From contig JAUHWE010000291.1 of assembly GCA_030424825.1 (NCBI GenBank), positions 1 to 6,363 of the forward strand: 6,363 nucleotides of DNA. The letters are read 5' to 3'. The translations under genes and the position numbers were made by a program. The notes under the pieces were generated by a model that did no database searches, was not told where the DNA came from, and saw only the letters and a program-made list of their open reading frames with translations. The DNA comes from Verrucomicrobiia bacterium. GTDB lineage: Bacteria > Verrucomicrobiota > Verrucomicrobiia > Opitutales > Opitutaceae. Positions 1 to 5,844 of the stretch are shown here, in pieces; positions within the stretch are counted from its first letter, which is position 1; each line of letters opens with the position of its first letter.

Positions 1-2241
1 CACTTGCGGCGCAGTTATTCCACCAATCCGAATATTAGCCAAATCGCCTTTGCTCGCCAAATCAATCAACGTCTGACCCGGCTCCAGACCTGCGATTGGT
101 AACGCCCGATACGTTCCGGCATTCCAAAGATTCGCGTTGGTCGCCACGGACGGCTGCAATTCAGCGACTATGGGATCCGCTACATCTGCGTATTGATAGC
201 TTTCAGAATATATCTTCTGACTATTTAACAGGCCAGTAAAGACCATCTTTCCGATAGTTCTCTCCACCCAATCGGAATTGGATACATCTCCAAAATCCAA
301 GTTGTAAAAGGCGGTTGCCCGTGCCCCCTCTCGATCGCTGATAGAAGAATCTCCAGAATCAAATCCAAAAACGGCGACTCCACCAAAATTTGGATTGGGA
401 CGACCACCGAGCAATTCACGATTGAAATCCAAATGAAGAGCGCCCCCGCGCCCTCCGCCTACTGCAGAATGATTGCTCGTATTGTATTCCTGTTGGTCAA
501 ACGCGAGCTCTATCCCTGCATTGCCATTTAGGAACCGCTGTTCGAACGTGAAATTGTAGGCGGTGAAATCACTGTTCTGGCCTGAATTGGGTCCCTCCAA
601 TAGGATCTTACGAAAATTATATATTGAATCATCGGTGAGGGAGGGTTGCTTATAAAACGCCCGGTCATTTCCAAATGGCTCTATCCCCGGTATCAACGGA
701 GAAGAAGGACTCTGGCCATAGCGCTGGGCCAGTAAATCTAGCGGCAACATGGCCCCCGCAATTGCGGCACCAGCGCCTGTGACGACCCCTCCATTAATCA
801 TCCCTTCTCCACCAACCGGTTCGTGAACTGACGAATCCGGATCGAAAAAGTACGTTCCTGGACCGAAAAGAAATCCACCCTGCGAGCCATGCAACCCAGC
901 GTTTCTGCCTGCAGGAGGAGGAAGGCGAGAGTCATCCCATTCATCTAGAATCGGCCGCCCGAAATCATACCACGTAGATAGATAGTCGTTCAATGGTCCT
1001 GGCCTTGGACGATTTGCATCGATTTTTCCTGTCTCCAGATTAGCGACCAGAGAGGAGTTCTCAGAGATTTTCCAATGCAAAGATCCATAGATACGCTTGT
1101 TCCGCTCGAATGCTGGGTTTTGTTCGAATTTCTTTTCCTCGTAAACACCAGCGATGAAAACCGCCAAGCGGTCATCCGACAGTTCTCTATTCACATTGAA
1201 AGTGCTCCGCTTAGAGCCGAAACTATCCACCTGAATCCCCACTTCTCCGGAATTGGTGAACTCCGCCCTTATCAGGGAGTTATTAATTACCCCGGATGGC
1301 TGTCCTAAACCAAATAGAATCGCATTTGGTCCTCTCTGGATCTCGATGCGATTCGTGTTGTAGGTGTCGAAGGGAATATCCGTCAAATAGAAATTTCGAG
1401 CATTGTCCGCAGCCCCCAATCCCCGGATCCGCGTAGCATTCTCGGGCCTTCTAATGACATTAATGAAGCCGTCCACATCACCTCCAAAGTTACCCCCGAT
1501 TCCACCCACTTCTGTATTGGTCGTATAGACAAGAACGTCCTTCACGCTGGTGGATCCGGTGTCGTTCAGGAATTCAGATGTCACAACGGAAATCGCGGAT
1601 CCGATATCCCTCAATCCTGATTTCAACCGACTCCCGGCCAAGGTTTGCGTGGCACGATAGCCAACGTCTGAAGAGGCATCTACAACAAAGGGCGAAAGTT
1701 CATGAATAAACTCTTCCCCCTGAGAATCCTCTTGAGCAGAAAGGTTGGATAAACTCACTGCGGCTAGAGCCAAGAGTCGTTTATATAGTACACTGATTGT
1801 TTTTTTCTTATTACTAGTATCTTCTAAATTCATTTGAGTTTCAGTTTTTTCTATAATTGGTGGTTCGTTTTCAGAGCGTTCCTGGACTTCACCTCCTTTC
1901 TCCGCTCTGGGCTTTATAATGTAGGATCGCGACTTATCATCCTGGACGGCCTCGAGTCGGGTGTCCTCCAGCATGCGATCCAAGACTTCTCGGAGTGAAT
2001 AATATCCACGAACTCGCTTGGTTTCCACTCCCTTGACCATTCGAACGGCATATAAAATTTGCGCTTCTCCTTGTGATGCGGCCATCTTGAGAGTTTTCAC
2101 CGCTTGACCACTTGGAAGCATGTACTGCTTCTTCTCTTGCGCCCCCAATACCGGAATCAGCAATCCTAGAACGATTGCAGCACAGAACGCCCGCCATCGC
2201 CGATGTAGTACAACTGTTGGTAGCAAATTTTTCTGATGCAC
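1..2241 (-). CDS. TonB-dependent receptor with N-terminal STN signalling domain (3' end beyond window)
   Basis: Outer-membrane, TonB-energised transporter that probably also signals through FecR. I read 747 uninterrupted codons from a GTG at 2241 to the window edge. Residues 1-34 form a signal peptide (basic HRRWR at 13-17, hydrophobic 18-32, cleavage after LGA34). Residues 40-110 fit a secretin/TonB short N-terminal (STN) domain. A charged linker (111-147) leads to a second signal-like segment (148-169, ending NLSA|Q). A TonB-box-like SPFVV follows at 183-187. The plug spans about 200-335, with RGLGAADNARNF, a DIPFDTYNTNRIEIQRGPNA core and FGLGQPSGVIN. Barrel strands rich in aromatics follow. 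The C-terminal barrel is outside the window. The start is uncertain: GTG 2241 gives a good signal peptide and a leader length matching the sigma gene, but no clear ribosome site. The alternative start is the internal ATG at 1833, which would exclude the STN domain. Substrate unknown. The family call is firm; the start is not. Confidence 0.9.
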   Translation of the reverse strand, partial: MHQKNLLPTVVLHRRWRAFCAAIVLGLLIPVLGAQEKKQYMLPSGQAVKTLKMAASQGEAQILYAVRMVKGVETKRVRGYYSLREVLDRMLEDTRLEAVQDDKSRSYIIKPRAEKGGEVQERSENEPPIIEKTETQMNLEDTSNKKKTISVLYKRLLALAAVSLSNLSAQEDSQGEEFIHELSPFVVDASSDVGYRATQTLAGSRLKSGLRDIGSAISVVTSEFLNDTGSTSVKDVLVYTTNTEVGGIGGNFGGDVDGFINVIRRPENATRIRGLGAADNARNFYLTDIPFDTYNTNRIEIQRGPNAILFGLGQPSGVINNSLIRAEFTNSGEVGIQVDSFGSKRSTFNVNRELSDDRLAVFIAGVYEEKKFEQNPAFERNKRIYGSLHWKISENSSLVANLETGKIDANRPRPGPLNDYLSTWYDFGRPILDEWDDSRLPPPAGRNAGLHGSQGGFLFGPGTYFFDPDSSVHEPVGGEGMINGGVVTGAGAAIAGAMLPLDLLAQRYGQSPSSPLIPGIEPFGNDRAFYKQPSLTDDSIYNFRKILLEGPNSGQNSDFTAYNFTFEQRFLNGNAGIELAFDQQEYNTSNHSAVGGGRGGALHLDFNRELLGGRPNPNFGGVAVFGFDSGDSSISDREGARATAFYNLDFGDVSNSDWVERTIGKMVFTGLLNSQKIYSESYQYADVADPIVAELQPSVATNANLWNAGTYRALPIAGLEPGQTLIDLASKGDLANIRIGGITAPQV

Positions 2242-2271
2242 TTGTAGTCATTGGGCTTTCTTGCTTTCCAG

Positions 2272-2309
2272 CAAGACGAGACAGCCCACAATATTAATTA
2301 AAAGTTTTT
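2272..2309 (-). promoter_or_regulatory. Candidate ECF-sigma promoter of the receptor gene (copy 2 of bipartite element)
   Basis: Read on the minus strand, AAAAACTTTTAATTAAT (2309-2293) and CTGTCTCGTCTTG (2284-2272) are separated by 8 bases. Both blocks and their exact spacing recur at 4200-4163 upstream of the sigma gene, while the 8 bases between them differ at 7 positions. The downstream block ends 30 bp before the receptor GTG. Two conserved boxes about 20-25 bp apart around an unconserved spacer, with CGTC in the downstream box, are what is expected of -35 and -10 elements read by an ECF sigma factor. Which bases are the actual hexamers, and which sigma reads them, is inferred. Confidence 0.7.
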
Positions 2310-2337
2310 ATATATTAGTATGATAATAAATAAACTC

Positions 2338-2343
2338 ATTATA
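2338..2343 (-). promoter_or_regulatory. Possible housekeeping -10 box upstream of the receptor
   Basis: A perfect TATAAT on the minus strand lies in the AT-rich leader, about 97 bp upstream of the receptor GTG. There is no good TTGACA-like partner at 16-18 bp upstream; TTTTGA at about 15 bp is the nearest. Such boxes occur by chance in AT-rich DNA, so this is only a candidate for sigma-70 basal expression next to the ECF-type element. Confidence 0.2.
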
Positions 2344-2358
2344 CGGATAGTCAGAAAA

Positions 2359-2490
2359 TCAAAATATTCTACTACTCATCATAATAACACGATCGAATCG
2401 GAATGGCAGGTCCAGCTCAGCTAATTGCATCAACAACCTTCCGTCATTCGGACTAAGTTCAGTCCACTCAGATCCTTCCATTAGCCGCAT
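2359..2490 (-). CDS. Possible small protein, 43 codons, downstream of the FecR-like gene
   Basis: An ATG at 2490 opens a frame of 43 codons ending at TGA 2361-2359. It starts 17 bp after the FecR stop and is preceded by AAGGTGG about 12 bases upstream, a reasonable though slightly distant ribosome site. The peptide begins MRLMEGSEWTELSPNDGRLL and continues with an amphipathic stretch (MQLAELDLPFRFDRVIMM). There is no signal peptide or membrane segment. I do not recognise a family. It could be a genuine small product of the sigma-FecR operon, a decayed remnant, or chance. Position and ribosome site favour it; the short length prevents confidence. Confidence 0.3.
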   Translation of the reverse strand: MRLMEGSEWTELSPNDGRLLMQLAELDLPFRFDRVIMMSSRIF

Positions 2491-2507
2491 AGCAACTGGG
2501 ATCCACC

Positions 2508-3596
2508 TTATCTTTCAGCCAATATAATGGTCTCATCACCTTCCCGCGTAACGTTGATATCGAGATAGGATTCAAGCAGGTATACAAAACTCTCCACTTC
2601 GTTGGATCGGTGGCGAACCACAATTGGCAGTTGCTTCAACCGCTCCCCTTTGATGATGATTTGCGTTTTGTTGCGACGATTGAATTCCAATACAATGTCC
2701 GACAGTGGAGTCTCATCGAAATCCAGCAGCTTGTGTTTCCAAAACAAGAGCTTCTCCACTTCTGCTTCTGGCAAGGTTTGGATAACGGGTTCCTCAAGTT
2801 TTTCGGGCTTTAAGTCCATCGTCGAATGCTGCCCCGAAACCATGAAGTCCGATCGAAAGGTCTCAGGGGTTCGGACGTCCTCAATCAACGGAACTCTGGT
2901 CCCGATTAGGCGATGCGTATCCGTATCGATTGGATCGGACAAATTTCGATCAACCCGTATTTTTCCTTCCGTTACCAGTATCCCCACTTCATCCGCATCG
3001 AGTTTCACGTTGAATGCCGTACCGACCGCATGCACCTCCGTAGAGCCCACATCCACAACGAAGGGGCGATTCGGATTCTTCGCTACAGTAAAGTGCACTT
3101 CACCGGAAAGGAGCCTGACGAGGCGGCGGTCTTTGGTATATTCGACTAGAATCTCTGCCCCCTGCCTCATGTCCACTTCGCTTCCGTCACTCAGCACCTG
3201 GTACACGTAATTCGTGGATGCGATACGCAGCCCGTCTAGATTCTCGGAAGAATCAATCCCGCCTATTCCTATGCGGAAGACGAGGGCCAAGGCTGCGGCG
3301 ATGGCCAGCGAGCCAGCGCCCCACCGCATCCACCGGCGAACCGGAGGCTCCACTTCCAGCAAATCCGGATTGGGCTCCATGCTATGCTCCGGCTTCCATT
3401 CTGCGAGCAGGTTGAAGTCCCGCCAGCCGTCCCGATACTTGGCGAACTGTTCGCCGTGCCTCGGATCCTCGGCCAGCCACTGGAAAAAAGCGTCCTGTTC
3501 GGAAGCGCTCAGCCCTTCCGCTTGCTTGATCGCCCAGTCTGCTGCGACCATGGCGATTCCTTCATCAATCTCCGAATTTCGTTCTTCTTTTCCCAC
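2508..3596 (-). CDS. FecR-like transmembrane sigma-factor regulator (DUF4880 / FecR / DUF4974-like)
   Basis: Single-pass inner-membrane protein that passes the signal from the receptor's STN domain to the neighbouring ECF sigma. Numbered from the GTG at 3596 (362 aa): a cytoplasmic FecR-N/DUF4880-like domain at about 10-62 (WLAEDPRHGEQFAKYRDGW), a transmembrane helix at about 92-111 (SLAIAAALALVF), the periplasmic FecR domain at about 122-218 (LSDGSEVDM, LLSGEVHFTV, HAVGTAFNV, VTEGKIRV), a 60-70 residue acidic/proline linker, and a C-terminal DUF4974-like fold at about 284-360. Start choice: the GTG lies one base after the sigma stop, with AAGGGA about 11 bases upstream. The longest frame begins at TTG 3632 inside the sigma gene and adds 12 residues. 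An ATG at 3551 would cut into the N-terminal domain. Tight coupling to sigma fits co-translation of the pair. Length and domain order are normal for the family. Confidence 0.92.
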   Translation of the reverse strand: MGKEERNSEIDEGIAMVAADWAIKQAEGLSASEQDAFFQWLAEDPRHGEQFAKYRDGWRDFNLLAEWKPEHSMEPNPDLLEVEPPVRRWMRWGAGSLAIAAALALVFRIGIGGIDSSENLDGLRIASTNYVYQVLSDGSEVDMRQGAEILVEYTKDRRLVRLLSGEVHFTVAKNPNRPFVVDVGSTEVHAVGTAFNVKLDADEVGILVTEGKIRVDRNLSDPIDTDTHRLIGTRVPLIEDVRTPETFRSDFMVSGQHSTMDLKPEKLEEPVIQTLPEAEVEKLLFWKHKLLDFDETPLSDIVLEFNRRNKTQIIIKGERLKQLPIVVRHRSNEVESFVYLLESYLDINVTREGDETIILAER

Positions 3597-3597
3597 G

Positions 3598-4134
3598 CTA
3601 GTAAGTTCCCTTTTTTCCGTACTCCTCCACAAATTCCATGCACTTGACGATCCCTATCCTCAACTGGACCGCTACCGTATGCCGGGAAATCCCCAGCTTT
3701 CGAGCGATGTCCTTGTGCGACATTCCGTAAATCTTCGCCAAGGTAAACGCCTGGCGGCAACGCTTCGGCAAGGCCTGAACCGCTTTCGTCAAAATCTCCA
3801 GCTCCTGGTTTCTCGCAACGACATCCGGGATGGCGGCGCCTTCATCGGCGAAGTCCGCAAAGTCATGCTGTTCCAAATAGTCCGTCCGCGAAAACTTTGG
3901 CTGCTTCACGTAGTCGAGGGCCAGATTTCGAGCCGTCGCGAAGAGAAACGCCTTCGGGTTGTCCATGGGAACCCGGGCATGGGCCTTAAGCACACGGAGA
4001 TACGATTCCTGGATCAAATCATCCAGATCCAGCCTCGACGGAAAACGGCTCTGCAACCACGCCCTCAACATAGGCTCGTGCGGCTGCAGTTTCTCGTGAA
4101 ACCAGCGAGACTGCTCTGCGTTTTCGTTCAGCAT
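3598..4134 (-). CDS. FecI-like ECF (extracytoplasmic function) RNA polymerase sigma factor
   Basis: A 178-residue cytoplasmic sigma factor of the sigma-70 group IV (ECF) type, predicted to direct RNA polymerase to this locus when released or activated by FecR. Region sigma-2 spans about 15-80, with DLDDLIQESYLRVLKA (36-51) and the promoter-melting helix AFLFATARNLALDYVK (62-77). Region sigma-4 spans about 112-166, with ALPKRCRQAFTLAKIYGMSH and the helix-turn-helix DIARKLGISRHTVAVQL (142-158). There is no long C-terminal extension. The ATG at 4134 has no clear ribosome site; it sits 28 bp downstream of a promoter-like element shared with the receptor gene, which suggests autoregulation. The stop (TAG 3600-3598) almost abuts the FecR GTG. 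Confidence 0.95.
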   Translation of the reverse strand: MLNENAEQSRWFHEKLQPHEPMLRAWLQSRFPSRLDLDDLIQESYLRVLKAHARVPMDNPKAFLFATARNLALDYVKQPKFSRTDYLEQHDFADFADEGAAIPDVVARNQELEILTKAVQALPKRCRQAFTLAKIYGMSHKDIARKLGISRHTVAVQLRIGIVKCMEFVEEYGKKGTY

Positions 4135-4162
4135 TTTGGGATCTTGGCGAGGGGCACCGGAC

Positions 4163-4200
4163 CAAGACGAGACAGACGCGGGAATTAATTAAAAGTTTTT
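4163..4200 (-). promoter_or_regulatory. Candidate autoregulated ECF-sigma promoter of the sigma-FecR operon (copy 1 of bipartite element)
   Basis: On the minus strand AAAAACTTTTAATTAAT (4200-4184), an 8-base spacer (4183-4176) and CTGTCTCGTCTTG (4175-4163) match the element at 2309-2272 in both blocks and in spacing. The downstream block ends 28 bp before the sigma ATG, allowing a leader of about 20-25 bases. Autoregulation of the sigma operon is common for ECF factors but is less usual for classical E. coli fecIR, so this assignment is an inference from the duplicated element. Confidence 0.7.
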
Positions 4201-4252
4201 CAGAAAATTTCGTTTCGGCCCTAGTGTAGCAATTCATAGGGACGATTCTATC

Positions 4253-4274
4253 GAAAGAAAAGCGCTTTGTTTTC
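4253..4274. repeat. Imperfect 22-bp inverted repeat upstream of the sigma promoter
   Basis: GAAAGAAAAGCGCTTTGTTTTC reads as a near-palindrome centred between 4263 and 4264: the AAAGC/GCTTT core and the outer GAAA/TTTC arms pair, with one mismatch and one G-T position between them. The centre has no loop, so it is unlikely to be an RNA terminator; a dimeric-protein operator about 53 bp upstream of the promoter element is possible. No regulator is identified. Confidence 0.3.
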
Positions 4275-4307
4275 AGCCATCAGTGCCACAGCGATGCCAG
4301 GTCAATG

Positions 4308-4333
4308 AGAGGCTTAAGCAAAAGACAGCCTCT
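4308..4333 (-). terminator. Weak candidate hairpin downstream of the DUF1501 gene
   Basis: AGAGGCT at 4308-4314 and AGCCTCT at 4327-4333 form a perfect 7-bp stem with a 12-base loop, about 200 bp past the DUF1501 stop. No T run follows on either strand, so an intrinsic terminator is doubtful. It could be an RNA-stability hairpin or chance. Confidence 0.2.
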
Positions 4334-4538
4334 ATTTAGTGCCGAAACACGTCTTTCCTACTATCCCAGCTACAATCTCAGCAATGAAGCACTGCTGGCA
4401 GGAATTACTGAGAAGGCACAGGAGTCGTTGGCAAGCGAAGCAATTGGCCCATCTATGGGCACAATCCCCAACCGTTACTGAACCCATTGAAAGTCATGCG
4501 TCCAGCCACCCCGCAACAACCGACCAACCGGAGATTGT

Positions 4539-5843
4539 CTAGGCGAACAAAGCAGATATGGGATTTCCCCCATCCGTGATAGGCACGGGTCGGTTACTCG
4601 TGAACAACTCTTTTGCCGGATTAATTCCAAGAGCGGCAAATGCCGTGGCGTGAAAATCCGGTACTGACACCGGGTTTTCTACGATTTCCTGTGCCAAGTC
4701 ATCGGTTTGCCCATAAGCGCCGCGATGGCGAAGCCCGCCACCCGCCAATACCATACTGAAACATTTTCCGTAATGCCCCCGGCCTCCCCCAGAATCAAAG
4801 TCTGCCGGGCGGCCAAATTCCGTCCCTACAATGATCAGAGTCTTATCGAGTTTCCCCGATTCCTCCAAATCCCGTATCAACGCGGACAAGGCCTGATCCA
4901 ATTCCTGAATCAGAATGTGCTGATTCTTCAATCCGCCAAAGTGAACGTCCCAGCCCGTTCCGTTAACGAAATTCAGATTGTGGGAAACCTCCACAAACCG
5001 GACGCCCCTGTCCACGAGACGGCGAGCGAGCAGACACCGCTGTCCGAACTCGCCCCCATAAGATTCGCGAAGCTTCGCCGTTTCCCGACTCAGATCAAAC
5101 GCCCCCATAAAGCCTGGGCCCGCTAGCTTCAGACTCTGGGTCAACATGGAATCATAGTCGCCTAGGTGTCCGGATGTATTGCTCTGGCTTCTCAGCTTTC
5201 CTAAAAACTGCTCCCGTCTCGCATTGCGCTCCTCGGTCAGGTAGCGCGGACGGGTCAATCCATTGGGTCCGGCCTGCGTATCCGTCACATAAAGATATCC
5301 GGCCTTCGGACCCAAAAAGCCGGGATCGCGAGAGACGTTTGGATACCCCACCACCACATAGGCAGGCACCAGCGGATCGACGGCTCCCAATTCATGGGAA
5401 ACGATCGAGCCAATAGACGGGTACTGAATCGTTCCACTCGTCGGCCTGCCCGAATGAACTCGAATCACGGCCGCCGCATGCTCATCGATTACATCATGGT
5501 GCAGGGAACGGACAACCGTCATGCGATCCATCAAGGTCGAACAACCGGCGAGGTGTTCGCAGACATCGACTCCCGGCACATTGGTACGAATGGAAGGATA
5601 GGCGGAGCCAGCGACATTCTCCATCGGATCACCCAATCGCTTAGGATCAAAGGTATCCATTTGCCCCATACCTCCTCCTAGCCAAAGCATAATGCAATTT
5701 TCCGCCTTTCCAGCAGAAGCTGCAGAATTCCGGTCTTTAGCCAAAAGACCCGGTCCGACAGCAGCGGTCCCGGCCAAGGCCATAGCACTGGCCCGAGCGA
5801 CAAATTCTCTACGTGTAACTGTTGAACGAGGTAGGTTGCTCAT
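4539..5843 (-). CDS. DUF1501 family protein (Tat-exported)
   Basis: A complete 434-residue exported protein of the DUF1501 family, which is distantly related to the alkaline phosphatase/sulfatase superfamily and lacks an established reaction. The N-terminus has a twin-arginine signal ([23 protein letters not shown] at 11-12), so it is probably exported folded. Family landmarks: [14 protein letters not shown] (55-68), [11 protein letters not shown] (113-123), [18 protein letters not shown] (269-286), WDVHFGG (298-304), [10 protein letters not shown] (336-345), [19 protein letters not shown] (352-370) and a typical end [14 protein letters not shown]. Length is in the family range and no damage is seen. 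The ATG lies one base after the stop of the upstream DUF1553 gene and has no ribosome site, so translation is probably coupled. In PVC bacteria this pair is usually co-encoded; the joint substrate is unknown. Confidence 0.93.
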   Translation of the reverse strand: MSNLPRSTVTRREFVARASAMALAGTAAVGPGLLAKDRNSAASAGKAENCIMLWLGGGMGQMDTFDPKRLGDPMENVAGSAYPSIRTNVPGVDVCEHLAGCSTLMDRMTVVRSLHHDVIDEHAAAVIRVHSGRPTSGTIQYPSIGSIVSHELGAVDPLVPAYVVVGYPNVSRDPGFLGPKAGYLYVTDTQAGPNGLTRPRYLTEERNARREQFLGKLRSQSNTSGHLGDYDSMLTQSLKLAGPGFMGAFDLSRETAKLRESYGGEFGQRCLLARRLVDRGVRFVEVSHNLNFVNGTGWDVHFGGLKNQHILIQELDQALSALIRDLEESGKLDKTLIIVGTEFGRPADFDSGGGRGHYGKCFSMVLAGGGLRHRGAYGQTDDLAQEIVENPVSVPDFHATAFAALGINPAKELFTSNRPVPITDGGNPISALFA

Positions 5844-5844
5844 A

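Larger units (their letters stand above)
2242..2507. other. Intergenic region between fecR-like gene and receptor
   Basis: These 266 bp separate the FecR stop from the receptor start. The FecR-proximal half holds a possible 43-codon ORF and two overlapping, mutually exclusive short hairpins on the minus strand: GGACT/AGTCC at 2450-2465 and TCCG/CGGA at 2440-2452. Neither is followed by a T run, so I do not call a terminator. The receptor-proximal half (about 2290-2350) is strongly AT-rich and carries the promoter candidates listed separately. Confidence 0.6.
4135..4538. other. Intergenic region between DUF1501 gene and sigma operon
   Basis: About 400 bp without a convincing gene. It contains the ECF-type promoter at its sigma-proximal end (4163-4200), an imperfect inverted repeat at 4253-4274 and a 7-bp stem at 4308-4333. 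A plus-strand frame at 4339-4542 (67 codons, GTG start, no ribosome site) ends on the same CTAG that ends the DUF1501 gene; I regard it as chance. No tRNA, transposon end or CRISPR-like repeat was seen. Confidence 0.6.

Noticed and set aside
1937..2251. Minus-strand ATG frame of 104 codons at the receptor start
   Set aside because: The overlapping GTG frame gives a signal peptide, STN domain and continuous receptor; this frame gives no recognisable protein. Retained only as a note on the start.
2440..2465. Hairpins as a rho-independent terminator after the FecR-like gene
   Set aside because: Stems of only 4-5 bp and no following T run; kept only as a possible RNA element within the small ORF.
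2602..3210. Plus-strand frame of 202 codons, Ser/Thr-rich
   Set aside because: Antisense to the FecR domain coding sequence; no domain, no ribosome site, low-complexity composition typical of a complementary frame.
3214..4188. Long plus-strand frame of 324 codons antisense to the sigma and FecR-like genes
   Set aside because: The peptide is Arg/Ser/Pro-rich with no recognisable domain, and the opposite strand carries two clear protein families over the same bases. It is a composition shadow.
4339..4542. Plus-strand 67-codon frame in the intergenic region, ending on the same CTAG as the DUF1501 gene
   Set aside because: GTG start without ribosome site, no recognisable motif, convergent to its neighbour. 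Shared CTAG stops occur by chance. Conservation would be needed to revive it.
4707..5126. Plus-strand 139-codon frame inside the DUF1501 gene
   Set aside because: Antisense to well-conserved DUF1501 motifs and without any protein family signal.
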